NCBI GenBank assembly: GCA_029939815.1
Contig: JAOZSF010000160.1
Span: 1 to 5,336, forward strand
From: a bacterium
GTDB taxonomy: Bacteria; Auribacterota; UBA3054; B51-G9
Length of the DNA stretch: 5,336 nt
Direction: 5' to 3'
Under the pieces are notes generated by a model. The model worked only from the letters and a program-made list of their open reading frames with translations. It was not told the origin of the DNA and searched no databases. Position 1 is the stretch's first letter. Every line of letters begins with the position of its first letter. This document shows positions 1 to 5,336 of this stretch, one piece after another. Made by a program: the position numbers and the translations under genes.

Positions 1-25
1 GGGTTATATTTTAAATGTATATTAT

Positions 26-52
26 ATCAAAACAAAATTTTTTTATTTTGAT
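26..52 (-). terminator. Possible weak terminator or stem-loop at the hydrolase gene end
   Basis: Two overlapping inverted repeats lie around the stop codon (43-45): an outer pair at 26-32 and 46-52, and an inner pair at 33-38 and 45-50. On the minus strand the inner arm is followed by TTTTG. The stems are almost wholly A-T, so the hairpin would be weak and the match could reflect base composition. Confidence 0.25.
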
Positions 53-2538
53 TTGCGGAAAAAAAACAAAAATAAAATGAATAAAATAAAATTGGGTTCC
101 GGCACAACGATTAACGCCCGGTTGGCAAACGCAAACCACAGCCATTGGTTTGTTGAATTTCCGGGTACTGAAGATTCGGTAAGATAAAAATTTCCGTTAT
201 CATCAGGATAGTATTTGTATGTGATTTTTTGCGCGAAACCTGTTCCGAATCTTGCCATGGAGAAATCTCTGATAATTCCGCCGTCACTGCCTGAGAGATA
301 AACACGACTGTCTTCATCATAGCCCATGCCAAAAACAGTTAGTTCATAAGGCGTTGCCGTGTTAAGATTTGAAAGAATGAGCGTTGAAGAATAGTCGGAA
401 GAATAAACCGCGCCGGTTGTGAGAAAAAAACTGCTGCCGGATAAGAAATTATCGACACCCAAATCATTAATGTAAGTGTTATGAAAATTATTTGACGGAC
501 TGATTAGTTCCCAGTTGCTTCCTGAAAGATCTGCTCCAACGCCGGAAAAGATCACACCGTTGACAGCAACATCATTTTCGGTTGTGAAATTAACAGCATG
601 AGTGTAAGTGTTTGTGTTTGCGATTCCTGAATCCCAATCAGCGAACCAGGGAGAAATATACGGTCCGTAATTTTCCGGGATTGATATTTTAAAATCATCA
701 ATTAAGACATCGGAATTTACGTAAGCCATAAAAGTAACGTAATTTGTCGAAAATCCGGATTTGTGAGAAACAATATAAGCCCCGAGTGAAGAATTTAAGA
801 TTACCGGCAAATCATTTACATAAACGGCTACCAAAGCATCATCTCCGTATTTGAGTTGCGAAGAGCAAATCCTGACGTTCACATTTTCGGACATATTATA
901 ATTACCGGTTGCTATTTCGACATTGTTGTCAAAAAAAGTATAAACACCGTTGTCACGGAAAATGATTGTCATACCGCTTGGATACCAAGGCGCTGCCAAA
1001 GAGTTGTTTTTGCCGAAACAGATGCCGAACCATGTGTTCGAATTAAAGGTTTGATGAGAAAAATTAACTTCAATTATAAAATTTCTGTTATTGGTAATGG
1101 AAGCGTCAGGTGAGAAATTGGCGGAAGAAGCGGAAGCGTTCATTCTGCATTTACCGGCAAAAGTTCCAGAATTTGTAACAGCGATATTTCCTGAATAAAC
1201 ATAATTCAGAGTAGATAAAATACCCGACTGGCGAGCGGAAAGCTGATAATTAACATTTCCACCGCCGGACGAAACATCAAAAGAATCTGATAAATAAACG
1301 ACTCCGTTTGTGTAAAAATTATTTTGGACAATCGGTAAAAGTGAATTGAAAATACTTGAGTCCTCAGATTTGGAAGTCCAATATCCCGCTTGTTCAAAAG
1401 TGTCGTAAGTCCAAAAAGCCCAGCCGGAAAACCCGTCATTAAAAAAACGTTTCGCGGAATTTGTTGAGACGTTTACCGCACTTGAAATAGAAGAATAAAT
1501 ATTTGAATTTGCGCCGAATTCACCGACAAACAAAGGCTTTGCGGCACGCGCGCAATCTTCCCGCACAGAATCAAAACTTATACTGGCGTAATCTTCAGAA
1601 ATAGATGTTGAACTGCTTGGGTAAAGGTGAATATCAACGTAATCAGTTTTGGTTTTTGCCAGAAGATCAGGACGAGCCGGTATTCTCGGGTCGTTCGTCG
1701 GGTCGCTTGAATGGTAAACCGGACCCGGTCGGCCCACGGCATTGAAAGTAAAAACGTTAGCGCTAATCATAGCGTTTGCGTCAATAAGTTTTGCACCATA
1801 AGCCAACGAGTCTAATAATTTTTTCCCGTGCGCGTCCATTAGTTTTTGCTTATCGGCGTCAGAAGATAAGTCATAATTTATTCCGTAATAAGTAAAAGTT
1901 CCGTTTGTCAGAGAAAGCGGTTCGTAATTATCGTTGTAATGCAGCTCGTTTTGCACTTCGTAAGAAAAAACTGCGGGTAAAACGGAAGGATCGAACGACT
2001 TGATTTCACGTATAAACGAGCAGATAAGATTAGTCCTCGTTTCGACAGAACCGTTTCTGAAAAACAAATTATTAACGCCGGTAACATTTGGCTGATTAGG
2101 ATTCCCGATATACAGCCAGCTTGCTTCCGGCGGTCCCCACATATCAAACGCGAAGATAACATAGACGTCATTATTTTTTGCGCGCCTCAAAAAATCAACG
2201 ACATTAGTGATGTAGGGCTTATAAAATTCGGTTGCAAAATGAGATTCAAAAAGACTGTTAGAAACTATTGTATCCAAAAAAACGCGCGCAATATTTAAAT
2301 TGTTTGTTTTAAGATCGATGAACATTGCATCAATTTCAGCCGAATTATAGTATCGCGGGTCGAAATTAGAATGTTCACTGCCGCCGTTTTGCAAGCGCAC
2401 GTAATTATAGCCGCGCGGGCTAAACAGTTCACCGGTTTTTGAATTAAGGAATGTTCCGTTTTTTGCGGTTATTCTGTCAATTGCGAAAACATTTATTGTC
2501 AGCAAAAAAAGAATAACGGACAATTTATAAACTTTCAT
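43..2538 (-). CDS. Secreted clan GH-A (GH5-like) glycoside hydrolase with C-terminal accessory modules and PEP-CTERM anchor
   Basis: Complete protein of 831 residues, predicted to hydrolyse beta-linked polysaccharide outside the cell. Residues 1-19 form a signal peptide (basic MKVYK start, hydrophobic core, likely cut after VFA). Residues about 21-411 look like a TIM barrel of clan GH-A: GYNYVRL near 43-49, NIAR with Arg85, the NE pair N197-E198 as likely acid/base, DIHLYP with His304 and Tyr306, GEFG with Glu340 as likely nucleophile, and GWAFW with Trp373 and Trp376. These match GH5-type spacing, but I cannot name a subfamily or substrate, and I could not place the usual strand-3 His. Residues 414-621 are a jelly-roll-like module and 628-808 an unassigned module; both recur in the upstream gene. 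VPEP at 812-815, a hydrophobic run and RKSK form the sorting tail. The start is chosen because the signal peptide begins at once and an in-frame stop lies four codons upstream. No Shine-Dalgarno sequence is visible. The gene follows its neighbour after 9 bases, so co-transcription is likely. Confidence 0.93.
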   Translation of the reverse strand: MKVYKLSVILFLLTINVFAIDRITAKNGTFLNSKTGELFSPRGYNYVRLQNGGSEHSNFDPRYYNSAEIDAMFIDLKTNNLNIARVFLDTIVSNSLFESHFATEFYKPYITNVVDFLRRAKNNDVYVIFAFDMWGPPEASWLYIGNPNQPNVTGVNNLFFRNGSVETRTNLICSFIREIKSFDPSVLPAVFSYEVQNELHYNDNYEPLSLTNGTFTYYGINYDLSSDADKQKLMDAHGKKLLDSLAYGAKLIDANAMISANVFTFNAVGRPGPVYHSSDPTNDPRIPARPDLLAKTKTDYVDIHLYPSSSTSISEDYASISFDSVREDCARAAKPLFVGEFGANSNIYSSISSAVNVSTNSAKRFFNDGFSGWAFWTYDTFEQAGYWTSKSEDSSIFNSLLPIVQNNFYTNGVVYLSDSFDVSSGGGNVNYQLSARQSGILSTLNYVYSGNIAVTNSGTFAGKCRMNASASSANFSPDASITNNRNFIIEVNFSHQTFNSNTWFGICFGKNNSLAAPWYPSGMTIIFRDNGVYTFFDNNVEIATGNYNMSENVNVRICSSQLKYGDDALVAVYVNDLPVILNSSLGAYIVSHKSGFSTNYVTFMAYVNSDVLIDDFKISIPENYGPYISPWFADWDSGIANTNTYTHAVNFTTENDVAVNGVIFSGVGADLSGSNWELISPSNNFHNTYINDLGVDNFLSGSSFFLTTGAVYSSDYSSTLILSNLNTATPYELTVFGMGYDEDSRVYLSGSDGGIIRDFSMARFGTGFAQKITYKYYPDDNGNFYLTESSVPGNSTNQWLWFAFANRALIVVPEPNFILFILFLFFFRKSK
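46..105 (-). other. PEP-CTERM sorting tail of the hydrolase
   Basis: Residues 812-831: VPEP, an unbroken hydrophobic stretch dominated by Phe, Leu and Ile, then RKSK. This is the three-part layout of PEP-CTERM signals recognised by exosortases in Gram-negative bacteria. It implies that the enzyme is cleaved and retained in or released to the surface matrix. No exosortase gene lies in the window. Confidence 0.88.
115..657 (-). repeat. Unassigned ~185-residue module, copy C
   Basis: Residues 628-808 of the hydrolase, between the jelly-roll-like module and the VPEP tail. Landmarks shared with copies A and B in the upstream gene are W followed by DSGI, TYTH..NF, a V.NG..F.G segment, SGSNWEL, FLSG, a Y.L.V/L.LYS strand, SGSDGG, and NGNFYLTES followed by WLWFAFAN. 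The beta-rich pattern suggests a sandwich fold of galactose-binding or malectin-like type, but I do not recognise a named family. Confidence 0.7.
676..1299 (-). repeat. Jelly-roll-like module, copy in the hydrolase
   Basis: Residues 414-621, from YLSDSF to LIDDFKISI. It aligns with residues 349-566 of the upstream protein through shared landmarks: DSF.V, RQSG, YVYSG/YLYSG, FIIEV/FKIEF, a W followed by C.FG, APW/TPW, the SS.L.Y segment, V.VND/VDG.P, NYV(T/S)F and LIDDFKI. The beta-rich pattern and the ending IDDF resemble LamG/concanavalin-like sandwich modules attached to secreted enzymes, so carbohydrate binding is the favoured but unproven role. Confidence 0.7.
1306..2478 (-). other. GH5-like TIM-barrel catalytic domain
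   Basis: Residues about 21-411 of the hydrolase. Glu198 (codon 1945-1947) follows Asn197 in the context YEVQNELH, the strand-4 acid/base position of clan GH-A. Glu340 (codon 1519-1521) sits in FVGEFG, the strand-7 nucleophile position. Between them, DIHLYP (302-307) fits strand 6; GWAFWTYDT (372-380) fits strand 8. About 30 residues after the acid/base (205-235, EPLSLTNGTF onward) form a loop or insertion before the next helix. Both catalytic glutamates are present, so an active enzyme is expected. The substrate cannot be read from sequence; cellulose-, mannan- or other beta-glycan-type targets are all possible. Confidence 0.82.
2482..2538 (-). other. Signal peptide of the GH-A hydrolase
   Basis: Residues 1-19 have a short basic n-region (K2, K5), a core rich in Leu, Ile, Val and Phe, and a VFA end that fits a signal peptidase I site before Ile20-Asp21. 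No lipobox Cys is present. This supports Sec-dependent export and fixes the translation start at 2538. Confidence 0.85.
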
Positions 2539-2555
2539 AAAATTGATTCAATTTC
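2539..2555 (-). promoter_or_regulatory. Gene junction: 9-base spacer with palindrome and no Shine-Dalgarno
   Basis: The upstream gene's TGA (2548-2550) and the hydrolase ATG (2536-2538) are separated by 9 bases, in the same frame. Positions 2540-2546 and 2548-2554 are perfect inverted repeats around 2547, covering the stop codon and spacer. No AGGAGG-like sequence precedes the ATG, so initiation may rely on translational coupling or an AT-rich leader. Any role for the palindrome is inference. Confidence 0.4.
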
Positions 2556-5336
2556 GATTTTTAAAGAAACTCTTAAGAAAGAAATATAAAAATATAAACG
2601 GAAACAATGCCGGCTCAGGAACGCCGGTTCCAAATAATGTTACCTGAGCAGAACCGCCGCTGCCTGAAAGTGTTATCACATTTGTGTAAGAAATATTTTC
2701 ATCCGGTTGAAAAGTGATGTTCAGGAAATCATTGGTGGCAGGTGTCGCGGAATAACTTGTACCGGCAGATGAGAAAGGAGCAATTAATCCGGAAATATTC
2801 CCGGAAACTTCGCCGCTGCCGATGTTTTTAATTTCGATAGATAAAGTTTTACTTCCTGCGATGGCAACTTCTCCGAAGTCGAGAGCGCAGTCAACATTTA
2901 ACTCAGCCGGTTTCACCGATGTCTCAATATTAGCCAATCCGCAGAGATAGAATCTGTTGTCAATATTTTCCGGCGAAGCCATAACGGTAAAATTACCGTT
3001 CTTATCAGCTATATAGTCAATCTGAATAATTATTCCGCTTCCGTCGCCGAACTGATCGACATCAATAAAATCATCTACACCGAAATAACTGTTTTGAAAT
3101 AAAATATCTGTTCCTACTGCGCCTGCGCGAACCTGAGAATAAAGATACAATGTGTTTGAAGAATATGGAGTTAATCCGTGAAGCTTAACCGCGATAGTAC
3201 CCGCGCCAATAACGCCGTATTCGCCGATGTCTTTGGAACCACCCGACAGAAATGATGACACGGTTTCAGTTCTGAAAGCCACCCAATAGTAAGAATCAAA
3301 CAAAGTCCAACCGTTAGTTGTCATACCATTATAGTTCACATCATTATTAGTGATAGTGCCTGTGCCGATAAAAGTTTTTCCGTTTATGTCAACGTTTGGA
3401 CCATTAAAATTGGCAAGATGGGTATATGTCTTTGCTCCGTCAATTAAAGAATCACTATCGCCGGTCCAATGATGGACTGTGATAAAATTAGTCGGCGCGG
3501 CTGTTATTTTAAAATCATCAATTAAAGACGGAGTGGTAGAACCGGCAGAATTAAAATTAAAAAATGAGACGTAATTCTTATTAAAATCCTGAAGACGGGT
3601 GAAATAAAACATGCGATTATTATTAACACTCGGATTTTCAATAACCTGCGGCACACCGTCAACAAATACGCTGCAGTAAACAGGATCATCCTCATCATAA
3701 GCCAAACTGCTCGATGTAATTGTCACATGAAGCTGTTTATTTGCCGGAATAGTTGAGAAGCTGCTAATTGCCTGTCCATCGTTATATAAAGCAAAAGCCG
3801 AGTTTTCGAAGAACAGCGCTGAAATTCCTGTTCCACCCCAAGGAGTAAAAACAGAACTTTCTTCCCTGCCGAATGAACATGAAAGCCAATCCGGTGAATT
3901 GTCAAAATTATGCAGTTTAACATCGAATTCAATTTTGAAATTTGATGCTTCTTGAAAACTGTGCGCGGGAGAACAGCCGGCGTTGACGCCAAGTTCAAGT
4001 TTATTTGGCGTGGAAGAATCTGCGCCGAGTTTTGTTGTCCCGGAATAAAGATACATTTCAGGTGAAGCAACACCTGATTGCCTGCACGGCAGATTATAAT
4101 CCGAGTTTACATCTCCCGGTTTTGATACACTGAAACTATCCATAAAAACTGTCGCGGAAGCAATCGGCGCGGACGTTAAAATAAATGATGTCGCGTCCGA
4201 CCACTCACTCCATGTATTAAATTCGTTTCTATATTTTACTCGCCAGTAATTTGTTGCGGAAACTGTAGCGTTCTTTGGCACAGTAATTGACGTAAGCGGA
4301 TTAATGTTTCCGGAGTCCCAAGAAGGTGATGAGAAGTCGGTTGAATCAGAAAGCTGCCAGCGGCTTGCCGCAAAAACATAACCGCCCGGGTCGGAATACG
4401 AGGAAGCTGATAAATCAACCGGAGCGGCTTCTTCAGAAAAACCTGTCGGAGATAAATTTGTTGGTTTATCAGGAGGATTAGGGCTGGAAGTGAATCCGAC
4501 AGCCGGACCGGTGAGTGCGCTGCACCCTCCAATGTTGCAAGCTTTCACCCAATAATAATAGTACGTTGCCTGCGCAACCGTTGTATCATCAAAAACATTT
4601 GTTGTAATTGAAGCGGAAATAACCGTTGCTGCGTTTGTATCAGGGGTTAACGATCTTAATAATGAATAAGAATCGGCGTCGCTGATCGCAGTCCACGAAA
4701 CATTAATTTTACTCGTGAAATCGCCCTGCGATGCCGTAATCGCTGCCGGCGCCGCCGGCGGGGAAATCTCATTGCTGAAAGCATACCATATCCATACCGC
4801 ATTTGGCAGATTTGTATGTGAAGCGGAAATTGAAAACACTCCGCTTTCAGGAGCAACATAACTGTAAGTTAAAATCTGCCCGTTATTGACTCCAAATTCA
4901 TTTTGATTTTCAAGAGTTATTGCTCCACCGTCGCTTGTAGAAAAGAAGACCGGGCGACCGTTTGGCGCGAGATAATCGTTGCCGACACTGTAAAGTTTAA
5001 GAGTATAAGTTTTTCCCGGGTCCAATCCTGTGAGTGTAAGACCGCCCGAATCGACACCATTATAAAGAATATTAGTTATTAAAAATTGACTTTGCGGCGT
5101 AACATTAAAATTATTGCTGAAAATTGCATACAGGTCGAAGGCAGTATAACTTCCTCCGGGCGTTTCTGTTCTCAGTTCCCAGTTTGCGCCTGACATAAGA
5201 TTTGAGGGACTGCCGTCAAAAGTAACACCGTTAATTGTTATGTTTGTAGATGTCGCGAAATTAACTTTATGGGTATATACTTTTGAAGCCGATATGCCGG
5301 AATCCGAATCGCCTGTCCAAGCGGCAGTAGAAATTG
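2548..5336 (-). CDS. Large modular PEP-CTERM surface protein, 5' end outside the window
   Basis: The frame stays open to the right edge, giving 46 whole codons upstream of the first in-window Met (5194-5196). That Met lies inside a conserved SGANWEL motif and is not the start, so at least 928 residues are encoded. Numbering from that Met, the order is: module A (window edge to about 143), Fn3-like domain (147-236), second Fn3-like domain (240-341, with ASRWQLSDS and YWRVKYRN), jelly-roll-like module (349-566), module B (574-757), choice-of-anchor-D/ASH-like Ig domain (761-857, with LDFGEVAIAGSKTL and ending VTLFGTG), and a PEP-CTERM tail (VPEP at 859-862, then aromatic-rich hydrophobic residues and KNRN). 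No catalytic residues are recognised in the visible part; one could lie in the missing N-terminal part, as the neighbour carries its enzyme there. The likely role is carbohydrate binding or adhesion at the cell surface or in the matrix, which is inference. It shares its module order and anchor type with the downstream hydrolase gene. Confidence 0.92.
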   Translation of the reverse strand, partial: ISTAAWTGDSDSGISASKVYTHKVNFATSTNITINGVTFDGSPSNLMSGANWELRTETPGGSYTAFDLYAIFSNNFNVTPQSQFLITNILYNGVDSGGLTLTGLDPGKTYTLKLYSVGNDYLAPNGRPVFFSTSDGGAITLENQNEFGVNNGQILTYSYVAPESGVFSISASHTNLPNAVWIWYAFSNEISPPAAPAAITASQGDFTSKINVSWTAISDADSYSLLRSLTPDTNAATVISASITTNVFDDTTVAQATYYYYWVKACNIGGCSALTGPAVGFTSSPNPPDKPTNLSPTGFSEEAAPVDLSASSYSDPGGYVFAASRWQLSDSTDFSSPSWDSGNINPLTSITVPKNATVSATNYWRVKYRNEFNTWSEWSDATSFILTSAPIASATVFMDSFSVSKPGDVNSDYNLPCRQSGVASPEMYLYSGTTKLGADSSTPNKLELGVNAGCSPAHSFQEASNFKIEFDVKLHNFDNSPDWLSCSFGREESSVFTPWGGTGISALFFENSAFALYNDGQAISSFSTIPANKQLHVTITSSSLAYDEDDPVYCSVFVDGVPQVIENPSVNNNRMFYFTRLQDFNKNYVSFFNFNSAGSTTPSLIDDFKITAAPTNFITVHHWTGDSDSLIDGAKTYTHLANFNGPNVDINGKTFIGTGTITNNDVNYNGMTTNGWTLFDSYYWVAFRTETVSSFLSGGSKDIGEYGVIGAGTIAVKLHGLTPYSSNTLYLYSQVRAGAVGTDILFQNSYFGVDDFIDVDQFGDGSGIIIQIDYIADKNGNFTVMASPENIDNRFYLCGLANIETSVKPAELNVDCALDFGEVAIAGSKTLSIEIKNIGSGEVSGNISGLIAPFSSAGTSYSATPATNDFLNITFQPDENISYTNVITLSGSGGSAQVTLFGTGVPEPALFPFIFLYFFLKSFFKNRN
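2551..2622 (-). other. PEP-CTERM sorting tail of the modular surface protein
   Basis: Residues 859-882: VPEPALFPF, a Phe/Leu/Ile/Tyr-rich segment interrupted by one Lys, then FFKNRN. It keeps the VPEP-hydrophobic-basic layout of exosortase substrates. It closes this protein 9 bases before the next gene's start, confirming that two separate proteins are made. Confidence 0.82.
2626..2916 (-). other. Choice-of-anchor-D / ASH-like Ig domain
   Basis: Residues 761-857: AELNVDCALDFGEVAIAGSKTL, SIEIKNIGSG, a FSSAGTSYSATPATND segment, ITFQPDE, YTNVITLSGSGGSA and VTLFGTG. The order of LDFG.V..G...L.I.N.G, F.P and L.G.G is the signature of the ASPM-SPD-2-Hydin / choice-of-anchor-D family, which often lies immediately before surface-sorting signals, as here. 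Confidence 0.8.
2926..3477 (-). repeat. Unassigned module, copy B
   Basis: Residues 574-757: HHWTGDSDS, KTYTHLANF, VDINGKTFIGTG, NGWTLFDS, SSFLSGGS, KLHGLTPYSSNTLYLYS, DKNGNFTVMAS and FYLCGLANIE. It is more divergent than A and C in places: the SDGG motif is absent, and the W.WYAF end is replaced by RFYLCGLA. It shares FLSG and the NGNF strand with copy C. Confidence 0.7.
3499..4152 (-). repeat. Jelly-roll-like module, copy in the modular surface protein
   Basis: Residues 349-566 (numbered from the Met at 5196), from VFMDSF to LIDDFKITA. It is the counterpart of residues 414-621 of the downstream hydrolase, with about ten aligned landmarks including CRQSG, YLYSG, a W..CSFG segment, TPW, SSSLAYDEDD, VFVDGVPQ and NYVSF. 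As in the hydrolase, it sits directly before a copy of the unassigned module. Likely a LamG-like beta sandwich. Confidence 0.7.
4174..4479 (-). other. Fibronectin type III-like domain 2
   Basis: Residues 240-341: NPPDKPTNLSPTG entry, a YSDPGGYVFAAS segment, RWQLSDSTDFSSPSWDSG, LTSITVP, NYWRVKYRNEFNTWSEWSDA and an SF strand end. It follows the pattern of Fn3/Ig-like repeats with S.WQ and YYWRV.Y signatures seen in large bacterial surface proteins. It links the Fn3 tandem to the jelly-roll-like module. Confidence 0.72.
4489..4758 (-). other. Fibronectin type III-like domain 1
   Basis: Residues 147-236: a Pro/Ala-rich entry, ITASQGDFTSKINVSW, SDADSYSLLRS, a TTNVFDDTTV strand and TYYYYWVKACNIGG. 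The Trp on an early strand and the Tyr-rich late strand with W.KA.N are typical of Fn3 folds in secreted bacterial proteins. Probably a spacer between binding modules. Confidence 0.78.
4768..5336 (-). repeat. Unassigned module, copy A (cut by window edge)
   Basis: It covers the 46 codons before the first in-window Met and residues 1-143 after it. The upstream codons read AAWTGDSDSGISASK, then VYTHKVNF and ITINGVTFDG, leading into SGANWEL. Later landmarks are LTGLDPGKTYTLKLYS, FSTSDGG, FGVNNGQ, SYVAPESGVFSIS and VWIWYAFSNE. The module lies directly before the Fn3-like domains. Its start is close to or just beyond the edge. Confidence 0.72.

Noticed and set aside
21..26. TATAAT on the minus strand as a -10 box for a gene further left
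   Set aside because: No TTGACA-like hexamer lies at suitable spacing, and the flanking 42 bases are so AT-rich that a TATAAT match is expected by chance.
856..1113. Plus-strand open frame of 85 codons
   Set aside because: It lies wholly inside the well-supported jelly-roll-like region of the minus-strand hydrolase and shows no recognisable domain or ribosome-binding site.
2536..2550. TGA readthrough or recoding that would fuse the two proteins
   Set aside because: The first protein ends in a complete PEP-CTERM tail and the second begins with a complete signal peptide, so a fusion makes no biological sense. Both genes use TGG for Trp and carry no internal TGA.
3723..4073. Minus-strand open frame of 116 codons in another frame, plus similar short frames at 111-332, 1206-1439, 1908-2171, 4236-4532 and 4656-4859
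   Set aside because: All overlap coding regions with clear domain content in the main frame and have no recognisable features of their own; they are shadows.
5194..5196. ATG at 5196 as the true start of the upstream gene
   Set aside because: The frame continues to the edge with conserved module residues (DSDSGI, YTHKVNF, INGVTF) and no signal peptide follows the Met, so it is an internal Met.
1..5336. Mobile element, CRISPR array, toxin-antitoxin or phage-defence system
   Set aside because: No transposase or integrase, no regular short spaced repeats, and no short paired genes are present. The repeats found are diverged protein modules within genes.

Overview
The window is almost entirely filled by two long genes, both on the minus strand, read from right to left. 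Each encodes a large, probably secreted multidomain protein that ends in a PEP-CTERM-type sorting tail: a VPEP motif, a hydrophobic stretch and a basic end. The DNA is AT-rich (roughly 40% GC by eye). The combination of exosortase-type tails, a choice-of-anchor-D-like domain, fibronectin-III-like repeats, jelly-roll-like modules and a surface glycoside hydrolase suggests a Gram-negative bacterium, perhaps of the PVC group (Lentisphaerota, Kiritimatiellota or Verrucomicrobiota). That assignment is an inference from protein style; no marker gene is present.

Layout in transcription order (right to left): (1) 5336 to 2548 is the 3' part of a large modular gene whose beginning lies outside the window. 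Its order is module A (cut by the edge), two Fn3-like domains, a jelly-roll-like module, module B (a second copy of A), a choice-of-anchor-D-like Ig domain and a PEP-CTERM tail. (2) Nine bases separate its stop codon from the next start. (3) 2538 to 43 is a complete 831-residue gene: signal peptide, clan GH-A (GH5-like) TIM-barrel catalytic domain, a second copy of the jelly-roll-like module, a third copy of the A/B module and a PEP-CTERM tail. (4) 1 to 42 is AT-rich trailing sequence with a weak stem-loop.

The two genes share two module types in the same order before the same type of anchor. They probably form one transcription unit and arose by duplication and domain shuffling. The likely joint role is extracellular or surface-attached polysaccharide binding and cleavage, with an exosortase encoded elsewhere processing the tails. 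The most novel element is the roughly 185-residue module present three times, which I cannot assign to a named family. No RNA gene, mobile element, CRISPR array or tRNA was seen.
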